Shown here: positions 1 through 11,180 of the stretch, in pieces
Position numbering within the stretch: position 1 is the first letter of the stretch
Layout of the letters: each line of letters begins with the position of its first letter
Assembly: GCA_026419785.1 (NCBI GenBank)
Contig: JAODTK010003887.1
Coordinates: 302,725 to 366,724, forward strand
Reading direction: 5' to 3'
Origin: Sclerodactyla briareus
Lineage: Eukaryota > Echinodermata > Holothuroidea > Dendrochirotida > Sclerodactylidae
DNA length: 64,000 nt
The notes under the pieces: generated by a model
What the model was told of the DNA's origin: nothing
Databases searched by the model: none
The model's input: the letters and a program-made list of their open reading frames with translations, nothing else
Position numbers and translations under genes: made by a program

Positions 1-1585
1 TGCCGGTAAATATCATATACCCATTCAACCTTCCGAAAGCGAAAATGTATCTCGAGTGTCTGATGGATGGCGGTACTTATTGTGACTGGAGAGGATAACA
101 TTGTGTACAGGGTATCACATGTGGATGTTGACGGCCAATAGTCATGTAAATATGACTGGACTCTCTACTCTCTATATATTCCATTATGGAAAAACACCGG
201 CCGACAGCTGATACTCCATACTGAATTTCGGCCGATTAAACTGTTCGAGTGGTTCCGACAAGGCACAGTCACCTATTGCAAAATTTACCTTGTGACATCA
301 CAGCTGGGGGAAGGAGGGGCAGGCACAGAACCCTTTTAATACAAAGTCAATGTAAAATATGTACTGTTGAAAATATTGTACCGAATAAAATTGATGAGTC
401 TCCGAATAAAACCTACAACATAGTTCACGAATATTGAAGAAATTCACATGTATATTTATAAGTGAATACTCTTTTTCGTCTTTCTATTAGTATGGCACAA
501 AAATGCAGCATTTACTGCGTATGATATATGGGCGGCCTTTGTGCATCGCCGCCCCCCCCCTCCCGTGATGCCATAGATTTCTCGATTTTTCAGAAGTAAA
601 TTGAAATATCTCAAAAAGGCGACAGCTAGAACCTCCACAAATTTAGGTTGTGGAGTTTTGATATGTCCTCTTTCACCTTTGCTAGTTCAAAGCAAATCTG
701 TTACATGGCAATTGACCTTTGATATGTCGTTACTAGTTTTGTTTTGTTTAGCTTAGTTTAGTTTAGTGAGAAAGAGTCGGGAAGGAAGAATCTTAATACA
801 GTCCTTAATGACCTGGCAAACAACCCCAAAGCGTGAAACATACCTAATGAACGCGCTCATAATTTTTGAGAGAAAAAACAAACAAAACAATATCAAGACT
901 GTTTTTTGAAAGCATTAACACTCTTAGACCAAGCAACATCTCTAATGAGGCTCACCTGTTCCGTCCACTCCTTGTCTCATGATCATTCTTCTTTGGGATA
1001 ACAAGTACCGAATATTTAACCTGCAACTTGCCACGAAGCTTTGGACGATGACCCCTAATAGTGATAACATTAGAAAATTCGAAGAAGTAGTCGGTGGAAA
1101 GACCATCGAAACCTTGGACAATTTTGAAAAAACCTGAATTAAAATCACCTCGAATTCGCCGTAGCTCCATGCAATGAAGTCAAACCGAGATGCTATATAT
1201 AAACAGATAGAAATCAATCAATGCACGAGCAAAAAAACATTAGTTACCCTTCTTTTTCTTATTACTCATACAAAGATTGACTCAATAGGCAGTATGGATT
1301 ATATTCACGATAATGGAAACTGAACTCCTAGTTTAGAACTCATCAGAATCCTTCTGAAAACCACAAACTCATCACTAATTTTACAAGTAGACCCGTGAGA
1401 GACAACGAAAAGATATACACGTAACTTTTCTGTAATATTTGTATTTTACAACATGTTGATATAAAACAAATTATAATTAATAATTACATCAGTAAAAAAT
1501 ACCTGTTAATCTAGAACCTGCCCGCCACCTAATCTTGGAATGTAAATGATAATTGAACCTAAACTTGGGGTCAGACTGTTAGAGG
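1..1585. other. No gene seen
   Basis: AT-rich sequence with a run of ten C near 550 and a TTTAGTTTAG stretch near 750. No coding pattern or repeat partner was recognised. Confidence 0.6.
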
Positions 1586-1741
1586 TACACTCTAAAAAAC
1601 GTTGGGTACAAATACCACCTGGCAATTTGCTCTACCCGTCTGAGTAATATTTCACCCATTTTGAGTAAATGTTCACCAAGAGGCTGGGTAAAACAAATTG
1701 CCCAGGCAGCCAAGTGGTATTGTAACATTTTTAAGAGTGTA
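1586..1741. mobile_element. 156-bp foldback MITE with TA-type ends
   Basis: The left end reads TACACTCTAAAAAACGTT and the right end, reverse-complemented, TACACTCTTAAAAATGTT. Pairing continues for about 50 bases (TACAAATACCACCTGG against ACAATACCACTTGG, then GGCAATTTGCTCTACCC against GGCAATTTGTTTTACCC). The outermost TA on both sides fits a TA target duplication of Tc1/mariner type. There is no coding capacity. Confidence 0.8.
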
Positions 1742-3499
1742 GACTTTCCGCAAGTCTCCGCCCGATTCGGAAATATGTTATATCTATATTTACATTCAGA
1801 GAATGATTCGAGATCACAACATTTGCCACGGGTGGCGAACGTTATTACTGCTCATTTGCATACCTAAGACATGCGCAAAGGTAAGACCAATGGAACTTCA
1901 GTAACCAATGGCGAAACAGTCATATACTATAGCGGTGCGGCGCATCATACGCACCAGATATTTGGGCGAGTTTAGGTATTTCGCAACGCATCAGCATATT
2001 TGCGTTCAAATATTCTAGGTTTTCTCTATTAATGATATTATACGCAATGTCCCAACATCAAAATTAAAATTACTCCATTCTCTTTGTACTGAACCCGCAG
2101 TACAGAAGTGAGGGCGCTGTATTTTTCAATATTTCATGATGCAGGACCTATGAAATTCCCTCGGTAAATATTACCCATAATTTCCAGGAAATATGTGAAT
2201 GGAAGGCCAATGCCTATTGAAATTCGATGAAAAAGTAATATAATTCCTCTCTGTTAGTCCACTTCCACGACGGCCAGCCGACCAAGTATACTTCGGGCAT
2301 TTTTTGCTGTCTCGAGATTAAAATCCCCCCAAGTTATGACGCTATTTTACACCTCAGAGACCTGGCGTGTGAACTGAAACAACATATATAGTTACACAAA
2401 TATGAAGTCAACAACCATATTTCTCAGCTCAGCCAATTCCACACTTGGTGTCTTATAGGACACATACAACCCAGACAGACGGAAGATAAGATCGGAGCCC
2501 CGCAGGGCCAGAAGGAATCGCCTTGCCAAGCCTGGTACAACCAACTTTCTGCACTGTAATGCACCATTTCAGTTAGATCGTGCAGTAACTCCGACAACAG
2601 GGTCGTTAGGTAGCCAAGACTATGTACACATGAGCACAGGTTTCTACTCACACCTGCTGGGAAGGTGATGGCGACTGTTGCCGCCTCGCGTGATGTTAAC
2701 CAAGGCTAATAGAACTCGCAGTGAGTCTAATCGTGCCCGTGACGTACCAAACAAAGGAACATACCAAGAACCCTCAAGATTCGATAAACCTCAATATGAG
2801 AAATACTAGATTGACGTAATTTCACCCTCGACCCGTCGGGTCGTTTCTAACGGGACATATATTCTGTTTACAAGATCCTTGTCAGCAACACCACTATGCA
2901 GACTTCAGGTCCTGCACCATTTGCCTAAAGACATGCAGCAATGTTCCGCACTGAAAATAGGCCATTCATAGGTTTAAGCTACCTATTTCCTGTATTGTAA
3001 AATGTGTGCAAGTGCCTTCCGTCGTACTTAGGAGTAACAGAATATTCTACGTCTGCTTGTAAGAGAAGTGAAGATATGGTAGCGTTTCAAGCAGTGGCGT
3101 ACCGAGAGATACGTCTTGGAGGGTGTGTGTGCGTGTGTGCGTTTGTGTTGTGTGGAATGTGGGGGGGGGGGTTCAAAACGTCTACTGAACAGTGAAAAGA
3201 GTGTTTTTTGCTAAAAAAGTTTCGGTCACATGAGTCATTAGTGGAGTTCTGACGCCACCTCCCGTGCGTGGTTTCGAGACGAAAGACGACGGACTAATAT
3301 CATTCCATGGTGTTTATATGTTGTTATTCTTCCGTGTCTAATACTGCGAGGCCTCCGTGACTCGACTCTCTTGTTGTTACTGTTAGAATTCGCTGCATTA
3401 CTAATTACTGTATCCCATCCGTCCACAATTACTGCTATATAGCAACGGTTGACTGGTACCTAATGGTGGGTTACGCATGGTTAGGTACCTAGTTGCATT
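1742..3499. other. No gene seen
   Basis: Only short open frames. CAGTGGCGTACC at 3093 followed by GT repeats and a G run (3163-3172) may be the end of a hAT-like MITE related to the one at 15.6 kb. Confidence 0.55.
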
Positions 3500-3815
3500 T
3501 TCATTCAGCCTTCATTTCATGACCTCCTTTCCAGCCAAGAAGCCACCCTTACTGTAGTAATTTATTGTATTGACTGATATACAAACTCTAATTGAAATAA
3601 AATCTGTTGAAACGATAGTATTAGGTCACATTCGTAATTTCGTAGAATAGGTCCCTGTGGCGAAACATATACATTTTTGCGGCCGGTCGTTTTTTTTTAA
3701 ATTCGGACGGATGATTCACCATGTCTCCAAAAATGCTGTAACTTTTGCTGAAGTTCTCTTGTAGATGAGGTCTCGAACGATGGCACTCATTTTCGATATC
3801 ATTGATGTTTGCATG
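3500..3815 (+). repeat. Dispersed repeat, member A of an inverted pair
   Basis: TTCATTTCATGACCTCCTTT, ACTGTAGTAATTTATTGTAT, ATAGTATTAGGTCACATTCG, GGTCCCTGTGGCGAAACATA, TCTCGAACGATGGCACTCAT and TCGATATCATTGATGTTTGC are each matched, in order, by the reverse complement of 25.70-26.03 kb. The family is unknown to me. Confidence 0.75.
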
Positions 3816-5964
3816 TTTTCACGAATAGTTCAAAGGTTGAATAGAACTCTAGGGTTGTCCACAGTAGCGTGAACAGCAAAAGTGATGTTGGAGGGCAGAA
3901 ATGATATTTGATATATTGAAACTGAATGTCTCAGGGAGGCGTCTAAGGGGAGGTGTTCTCCCTTCATCTGCGTAACTTTTCCGAATGAAATGGATGGACG
4001 CAAAATGGTGCCTCCTACAAGTATGGGCAATATGAAGGTGATATTCTTTGGTGTGAATATTGACTGATAAGTGATATATCCAGTGGTGTGGGAAGGTGGG
4101 ACTGAGGCGGGCTCAATCGTATTGACTGCCTGGGGGAAGGTCTAAGAGAATTTTGTTACATTTTCAGGTGACTTTAGATGTAAGTTCGTGCAATGCAGCA
4201 CTAGGTACACCCACTCCATGATTCCATGAAAGACGAACGATGATTATTTCTCGAGAAATGACTGACCGTCAAAGTGTGTGTGTGTGTGTGTGAGGGGGGG
4301 GGGTGCTACTACTTCCCTCTTGTTCTTACTACGTCAGACTGCTTTCTACTTTTCCCCGACTAGTTGAGTTCTCCCGACTTTGTGCAGGTGTGGAGGGGGG
4401 GGGGGGGCAACTCTCACCTAATAGTGCATACTGTTGGTATTCCAGCTGTGAGGTGCAAAAATGTGTCCGTCAGCGCGCGCGTTTATGTGTGTGCGCTTGC
4501 TCGTCCGTTAAGAGTTTTGATGGTTTTCGGTAAATAAATATCTCCAGTTGGAGAGTCGAATTCTACAGAACCCTAAATAGTCACGAAACACGTTACGTTC
4601 CTCTCAAAATTATGGCGAAAATTATCAGAAATATGCAATTTCGTATTCTTTGCTAATTTGTAAATATTTTCCAAGATTTTAGGATAGGAATGCCAATATC
4701 CGACTGCTTTCACATGTGTACTGTAACCCATGGTAGGAAGTCACACATACTTTTACCATGCAATTCTGTCGAGGATATCAGACTGCGTTTTGTATGCCCA
4801 GTTGGAAGGGGCTATGCCCCCACCAGGCTGACACAGACCACTGTTGTCTCATGACCCCCAGACAGCGTCACAATAGAGGTAACCGGGAGCACCTGCAGTG
4901 GGTGTTGCCCGTACTCTTGTTAGAGTAGGCCAATAACAACACACAGGGCCTACTTTTCACTCAACTCACGTGCAAAACAATATTGAGTGCACAATGTAGT
5001 GTGTGTATTGCGCTGACCTGCAAATATCATAGCCGCATTTCACGCGTTGCTTTAGAAACCGAATTAGTTAGGGGCATATGTTTTCGAATTTCAAAACATA
5101 GTAACAAAATAACACAACATAGGATTCTCCCAGCAAATAAGCCTGAAATACATTACATCATATGATATGTTTGTTTTTGGCTTTTGTTTGGACGGAGGGG
5201 ATCCGTTCTTTCAGCCATTATTTCGAGAATTGTTCACTATTTATAGAAATATTTGGAGATTGAATGGCTGAATAGTTCCAAATTTACAGGGATGCCGATT
5301 AGATTATGCTACTCGGAGATTGCACATTGTTATTTATTTGTTATCATTTTCATTTTATTTACAATTCATCTCGCTGATGGATAAATTGTTCAATTCTGTT
5401 TCAACGGTGCATGCATTATTTCGCGGGTTACCAGGTCAGCCGTCAGTTTACCATTATAACTATATCGATTAATCCAATAGGTCACACTCCCATATGTCTT
5501 CACTCCACCGCACACAAGACAGCAACGTCACACGAAGGCCAACTTGTACCCACATGTTCGGTATCCGCTTACATGGGCGTACCGTGTGGTGTATTAAGTT
5601 CTGTATACCCTATTACCCGTAAAATTCCACAAGGTCCAGTTGCAATCTATCTCTTATTTGTCAAAGATCGTGACAAGCTGGGGTTCTCATATTGCCAAAG
5701 GCAGAGTGTGTATGACCTCTTTACCCGAACCTCTCTATACTGTTTCGTTTCATCGAGAAGGTCGAAAGGACGACCTGCCCGGAGCCAATGTCATGACTTG
5801 ATTTATTTCGATTAAGCTTATGGGAATCTACGCCTCAGTCTTTCATTTCATGTAAGTGAGAATTACCACGTGTAGCAATGCGGCATCGATGCCTCATCAA
5901 CGCGAACGGATGTCATGGAATATTTGCTCATAAAGCAATTCGACGTCCTTATACACGAGCTCCT
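3816..5964. other. No gene seen
   Basis: Contains a (TG)n tract near 4277-4291 and G runs near 4295 and 4396. A 134-codon frame at 5411-5815 shows no family resemblance and is probably chance. Confidence 0.55.
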
Positions 5965-6475
5965 ACATATTAATAGCCCTTGTTGTGTTCACTTTCATGT
6001 CGCATTCCGCACCCGCACCCCGGAAATTCTATTCGTGGATACGGGGTGCGGTATGAACGTGAAAATCGAATTGTTATGTTGATACAGAAGCGAACAGAGT
6101 CGAATGAACTGATGATGCTGAAAGACTTTAGAAATGCAGCATCTCGTGTATACGGACTCTGATTAGCTTCATGAGGGAGATATTCCATAGAATCCATTTG
6201 CGGAATGCGACATCAACGCCCTATGTACACCTATGTACGCTAGTACAAATGGTGATTCTGTCAACGTGGTGCTCGTTCCATTCTATTTGGAATAAATTCT
6301 GCCCCCATGGAACTTACCCCCATCTCTGCGAATCGAATACAGGCATACGAACACTTTCACTGACCATGCATCAAGTTAGTGAATTGGCAGTTATAGAGTT
6401 ATACCGCACTCCGTATCCGCACTTAAGGAATCCCACCTTTACACGGTATGAATTTGGCTCAGGTTCACGGGAATC
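5965..6475 (-). repeat. GCGGTATG-type dispersed repeat, copy 1 with hairpin end
   Basis: On the minus strand, ACGGAGTGCGGTATAACTC, GTCAGTGAAAGTGTTCGTAT, CTGTATTCGATTCGCAGAGA, CAGAATTTATTCCAAATAG, GTCCGTATACACGAGATGC, GTCTTTCAGCATCATCAG and TTCATACCGCACCCCG match the copy at 48 kb block by block. The far end (6000-6060) can fold: GCACCCGCACCCCGG pairs with CGGGGTGCGGT. Confidence 0.75.
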
Positions 6476-6995
6476 ACGCCAATAATCTCTCCTTTGCCCT
6501 AAGTGGCTTCCTGGGCCTGTAGAATTCAAATAGCTGTGGGTGAGCAGCTCATTCAGCCATCATGTCTCTCCGTCTGTTTGTCACGTTTGTCCATTCAAGT
6601 TCTAAACCGCACATGTTATCATGTTGGCGGCTCCAGGTCCGGCTCACTGTGGGCCAGGGCGAGTGTGTTATTAGTTTGGGCGTGTGACTAGATTTTAATT
6701 AAATTTAAATATTTACCCCCAATCAGTCTTTCCTACATGCACAGCCATCTCAATGGAAGCTCAGCAGTAAGCCTACAAGCTGCATGTCACAGGGGGAGAA
6801 AGCTTAAACATATCCGGTTCAAACGGTCCATCAACAACAACCTGCCGCAAGAGCATGTAAGCCTGTTATCGGACGTTTGCGAGCAGCAAAAATGAGGATT
6901 CAGCATTACAGTAGGCTATGTACAAATTCCCATGTGAATCCGTCGTATCCTGCAGCTGTGTACCAAGCATAAATGTTTAATTCTATGATACCAAG
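6476..6995. other. No gene seen
   Basis: Between a dispersed repeat and the unrecognised 195-codon frame. Nothing identified. Confidence 0.55.
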
Positions 6996-7581
6996 TCATT
7001 CATGATTGAGCTTGTTAACTTGTTCTCGCAGTACTTGCGCCGGAACGTTTAAATCGTTAGGCATTAGTGTTTCCACGTTATGTAAAATATTTGTAAATAT
7101 TCTCACAGTCAACCTCCTTCCACTTAAAAAGGAGAGAATATTGTGGAAGAGGGATGCTTCAACCTGAAGAAATAAGTCATGCTCGACCTTCTTGTGAAAA
7201 ACTGTAATATTACCTCTGTTGACCAGATCCAATGCATTATATACATTGCTGCAACTACCACAAATGTTTACACCTTTGGAACGTACTAAATCAGACCCCC
7301 AAATAATCCGTTCAAGGTTGCAGTGTAGGCACGATGTCTTCCCCACCCTCTCGCATGCGATACCTAATCGAGGCATGATCCACTTTACACCATAAAGACA
7401 CTGTGAACCTTGGTTCATACAATCGGCTAATAACCCAACCCCAGCCGACACCGTCTCAGCCCATGCATCTGCACCATCGACGCTAATAGACAAAGAACGT
7501 TCTCCTTTAAAGGTCTCCTTTATGAGAGGTAACCGTGAAATAAAATACCAATGTGTCGGGGAGTTCCCGACCGTTACTACC
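6996..7581 (-). CDS. Unrecognised open frame of about 195 codons
   Basis: I do not recognise this. It is one of the longest unbroken frames outside the transporter, following the SLC5A8-like stop by only about 45 bases on the same strand. It opens after a TAA at 7582-7584 and has no ATG until well inside, so if real it would be an internal or terminal exon. Visible features are a SVDGADAWAETVSAGVGLLA stretch and two CxxC pairs (SCLHC and NICGSC) about 27 residues apart, a spacing like a zinc-ribbon, followed by a basic, leucine-rich part ending KLNHE. No clear splice acceptor precedes it and no polyadenylation signal was noticed. In 64 kb of sequence a frame this long can arise by chance, so confidence is low. 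Confidence 0.25.
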
Positions 7582-7628
7582 GTTCCTTACTACCGTTCCT
7601 GTTTCAGCCACGCCCATTCCCCCGAGCT

Positions 7629-8928
7629 TCAAAGACGTGTGTCGGTCGTCGCATCGTTCAAGAAGAGTCCGGCTGTGTCCGCAACATGACCGTTACTCTC
7701 CGGCTCGTAGCCGTAGTTGTTGTAACTTTCCTTCACCTCGGAGTGGCTGCCGACCGTGGAGCAGAACCAGTCGGTCAGTGCCACCGCGGGAAAGCAGCAG
7801 CAGAAAGCCCTCGGCAACGAACAGAACAAGTATGGGTGGAGGGGGGCTGGAACGAGGATTCGTGTGGCCAGTCATAAAACTAACTAACGTGCCTACTAAC
7901 ATGGTCATAAGACAGGTAAAACATTCCATAATACATATAGGAGACGTTGCACAGTTTACAGAACCACAAACCGCAGTGGTCCGTCTATACATGGGTTCGA
8001 CATCGTCTCCCCCATCGCAGCCGTCGTAAGCTCGTCGGCGAAAGACGCGGATATTTAGCAAAACTGGACAGGCGCTGTTGATATACGCGGACGTTGATCC
8101 GTCAAAGGGAGGGGGAACAGAAACGCCCCGATGAGAAAGAAATACCCGAGTAGAGCCCCGGTGGAGACGAGACCAGTCATGGCTCCCTTCGAATTACTGT
8201 ACGGGACGAACATCCCCAAGGAGAAGACCCCCAATACGGGGCCGATGAGACACCGACGAAACCAAGCGCTTGCTCCAGAAGACTGCCGCTGAGGTAAGAG
8301 ACACCCTCCGCGAGACCAGTTGCAATGACTCCGCATAACGCAGCGATGAACTTCGTCGTGAACGTTAGACAGCCTTCCGTGTACTTGAAATGCGGTTTGA
8401 TCAGATCTCGGATAGTTGGCAGAAACGGCGTTGACTCCGGACGAGACAGTACTCAGTGTCGCGCTGAATATGGCAGCTAAAAGGAGTCCCGAGAGCCCGG
8501 TATACCACCTAAGAGATTCACGATTGTATAGTCCGACGATCTGGTCGTGGTGAAAGATCAGTCCCTCCTCCAACGGATCGCAGGTCGCATAATATGCGAA
8601 TATGACGAGGCCGCATAGAACGGCTAGAAGCCTCGCGAGTGCTGTTCCCGCCACCCCGATCCACGCTGAGACGACCGCGCCATCCTCAGACTTACAACAG
8701 AGGTTTCGCTGGACGACCAACTGATTGACGCCCGCTGTATAAACGGCCTGAAATACCCCACCGATCATGATCGCCCAGAAACTGTGGCTTACTGTCGGAT
8801 CCGGGTCGAAATCGATGAACTGGTCCCGGCTGCCGTTGGTGATCCGGTTGGCCACTTCGCCTAGCCTCCAACCTGCCAACAGCCGCCGACGAGGAGAAAA
8901 CGAGCATACCGATCACCATGATACTGGC
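7629..8928 (-). CDS. SLC5A8-like: Sodium-coupled monocarboxylate transporter-like protein, C-terminal half (frame-shifted)
   Basis: An SLC5/SSF symporter that would carry Na+ with lactate, pyruvate or similar monocarboxylates across the plasma membrane. Read on the minus strand, the order of conserved pieces is that of SMCT proteins: IDFDPDPT, then GVNQLVVQR, CDPLEEG, a GLSGLLLAAIFSATLSTVSS helix, DLIKPHFKYTEG, GPVLGVFSLGMFVPYSNSKG, a last helix ending LVSFMTG, and a cytoplasmic tail with FCCCF and YNNYGYEPE. The protein ends TDTRL-stop at 7629; T-R-L is the known PDZ-binding end of SMCT1. A pyrimidine-rich tract ending CAG at 8929-8930 looks like the 3' splice site, so coding starts at 8928. 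The frame changes several times (near 8880, 8400, 8260, 8050, 7900 and a C6 run near 7842), yet each piece stays conserved, which fits assembly indels at least as well as a pseudogene. The first six or so helices were not found. Confidence 0.85.
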
Positions 8929-9075
8929 CTGGATGGAAGGATGGAAGAAAGAAGTTGAGAAATAGATCAGTCTTGTTGAGGTAGGGAATCCTCTTTTTTT
9001 TCAACCAATTAGCATTGTTTGCCCTTTTTTTTAACCGAGAAACAAAACGTAACCGAGTGTACAGTTGTTGCGCAG

Positions 9076-9188
9076 GTATGACGATGAAAAACGTATGTTC
9101 CGAGAGCTCCAGGGGAGAACAGTACTGGAAACCCCCGAAATGACTGAAAAATCAGTACAACGGGCGATGATCTACGTCTTTCGAAAGG
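9076..9188 (+). CDS. Possible internal exon
   Basis: A 113-base open segment lies between an acceptor-like GTTGCGCAG and a good donor (AAAGG/GTATGT). It encodes YDDEKRMFRELQGR and MTEKSVQRAMIYVFRKG. The last part faintly resembles the N-terminal helix-turn-helix of mariner transposases (an E-F-R-K-G-like end), but the match is too short to name. It lies opposite in strand to, and just upstream of, the SLC5A8-like exon. Confidence 0.15.
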
Positions 9189-9879
9189 GTATGTTTTACA
9201 CTTTCATTTCGATCGGAAAACGTGTTAGCTTGAGGCTAAACTTGACAATTGATATTTATTTCCGTTCCAAGTTTCTAACATTGTGTTTCGCTTGTTTATT
9301 TATCAGCTATAGAGGGAGCATGTAACCAAGTTATTGAAACACCCCTCCCCCTAAGAAGAAAAAATGGTTCGCAGGAACTTAGGTTTGTCTCCTACCGCTC
9401 ATTAATTCACTGCAGTGACCCGTCAGCCTTCACTCCAGATGGAACGAGGGATTTTCCCGAATCTACTTGGCGATTAGTAGGTTGACCACTCCTCTTCTCA
9501 TCGATCTCAGCCTGGAACAATAAGGCTAGGATTTCATAGATGCTGATGCTGTGCGCGGTTTAATGAAAAAAAAAAACATTCCGACGATGGAAGGTGTTTT
9601 TTTTATGGACGGTGTTTTATATAATGCAGGCGGAAAGCCCATATAAAGATATAACAATTCAAAAATAAGAAAATTAAATTGATCCATGCGGAAGATATCC
9701 CGCAGAATCGATATGTGGTGATGCGGCATTGGTACACACAGTAGTTCCGCCTACTTAGCGCTCGTTTCATTGATTTGGATTATGTTTCGCTGCTTCGGAC
9801 TGTTCTGCCAGCTCTGCAAACCGTTTGCTGCCTATTTAGAGTGACACTTATCACGTTTGTACTAGCTCGCGTCAACCCA
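9189..9879. other. No gene seen
   Basis: Fragments near 9530 (AGGATTTCATAGATGCTGAT) and 9700 faintly resemble the GCGGTATG-type repeat family. Upstream exons of the SLC5A8-like gene were looked for here and not found. Confidence 0.5.
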
Positions 9880-10060
9880 CTATTCTTGGTGTCGTACCGC
9901 AAACCGCCTGAAGGTGAGATCCATAAGGGGATACGGCGCGTGCGGCATAGCTCCATGAATGCCAGAGTCACGTAGACATGAACGGTGTGAAAGTTGCTTT
10001 CTTATATGCTGTGTTCGATTTGCAGAGATTGAGATGGGTTCCATTTTCATTTTGGCAAAA
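9880..10060 (+). repeat. GCGGTATG-type dispersed repeat, partial copy 3
   Basis: GCGCGTGCGGCATAGCTCCA, GTGTGAAAGTTGCTTTCTTA, GCTGTGTTCGATTTGCAGAG and GGGTTCCATTTTCATTTTGG follow the order of the 48-kb copy, then the match fades. A short related piece (TAGGATTCTCAGAATGCGAA then TGCGGTATGG) stands at 10197-10228. Confidence 0.6.
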
Positions 10061-10377
10061 CTTTATCACATGTTGACTCAATGACAACATTATTAGGCTA
10101 CATGATTACAGTAATCCTCGACTGCGCGCCCTTCTTCTAGTTGTGAAAGCTTACGTCACTTCTTATGAACAACGTCACGAACAACGGCAGTAAGGCTAGG
10201 ATTCTCAGAATGCGAATGCGGTATGGAAATCATACTTTTGCGAGAGAGGTAAATATCTTTAGAAAGAAGTAAACTGTATAATAATGAAAAGAAGCCATGA
10301 ATATCTTCCAACTCATGAGTCGGACGTTAATTGCTTAATCGGTGGTATTAAGAATAATATAAAAACCCCCCCCCAAA

Positions 10378-10401
10378 AAATAATAATAATATAATAATAA
10401 T

Positions 10402-10436
<35 letters not shown>

Positions 10437-10466
10437 TAATAATAATAATTAATAATAATATAATAA
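10378..10466 (+). repeat. (ATA)n microsatellite
   Basis: About 90 bases of nearly pure AAT/ATA trinucleotides with a few breaks, followed by GTATAGCGCTAAATGC and TCTAAAGCGCTG, a relative of the GCGCTTT repeats at 10.9 and 12.5 kb. Confidence 0.95.
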
Positions 10467-10574
10467 CAAATGAAGCATTTGTATAGCGCTAAATGCAACT
10501 CGCAATAAAGGAGCACGATCTAAAGCGCTGAAACAATACAACCTATAGAGTGAAGAACTACAGGTCCTCAGGAA

Positions 10575-10810
10575 AAACCCCAGGAAGATATGCCATAGAA
10601 TGAATTCTCCGGGATACGGCATCATTGCCGCACCCGGTACACATGGTAATTCTGCCAATACAGTGTTCGTTTCATCCTATTTGGATATTTTGCAGCTACG
10701 GAACTCTATCCCTGCAATCCAACTGCAGATGATTTCGATACTTTTCGTGTTTATACTCATGTCAATCTGCTTGATTGAACCTGCTATCCGTGGGGTCATT
10801 GCACAAAACA
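10575..10810 (-). repeat. GCGGTATG-type dispersed repeat, partial copy 4 (inverted)
   Basis: Plus-strand ATATGCCATAGAATGAATTC, GGTACACATGGTAATTCTGC, GTTCGTTTCATCCTATTTGG and CGGAACTCTATCCCTGCAA parallel ATATTCCATAGAATCCATTT, AAATGGTGATTCTGTC, CTCGTTCCATTCTATTTGG and the following block of the 6-kb copy. It sits right after the ATT array. Confidence 0.6.
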
Positions 10811-10882
10811 AATACACAAGCCCGGTCACTAATATAAATTATGGATTACTATGTGCTCAATGCTCAATGTTATAGGCCTAAT

Positions 10883-11180
10883 AATAAAATAATATCTCGT
10901 TCTTATATAGCGCTTTTCCAGGTCGAAAACTTGCTCGAAGCGCTTTACAGATATTACCCCTGATCATTAGTGACTTGTCAACACCCGCCTATATACATTA
11001 CCACTGCTGCTTATTCTCCCCTGACTCACCATTTCAGTACGTTCACATCATCGTGTCCCTCGGGGAGTGTCCCAATATCAAGCAGCCACATACGGCGCTC
11101 GATACTCTTCACAAGTTACCGACAAGGTGCCCACTTTAACACGTGTGTGTGTGGACATTGCAGGAGACATGCATTGTCCA
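10883..11180 (+). repeat. Short dispersed repeat with GCGCTTT motifs, copy 1
   Basis: AATATCTCGTTCTTATATAG then CGCTTTTCC, CTCGAAGCGCTTTACAGATA, CCTGATCATTAGTGACTTGT, CACATACGGCGCTCGATACT and GCAGGAGACATGC are shared with 12.46-12.73 kb in the same orientation. It begins after a short AATAATAAAATAAT stretch. A SINE-like dispersed repeat without visible pol III boxes. Confidence 0.75.

Noticed and set aside
5411-5815. 134-codon plus-strand frame
   Set aside because: No recognisable family or motif; length is within chance for this much AT-rich DNA.
9076-9188. Mariner transposase N-terminus
   Set aside because: Only about 15 residues resemble the helix-turn-helix start and no catalytic domain follows, so it is listed only as a possible exon.
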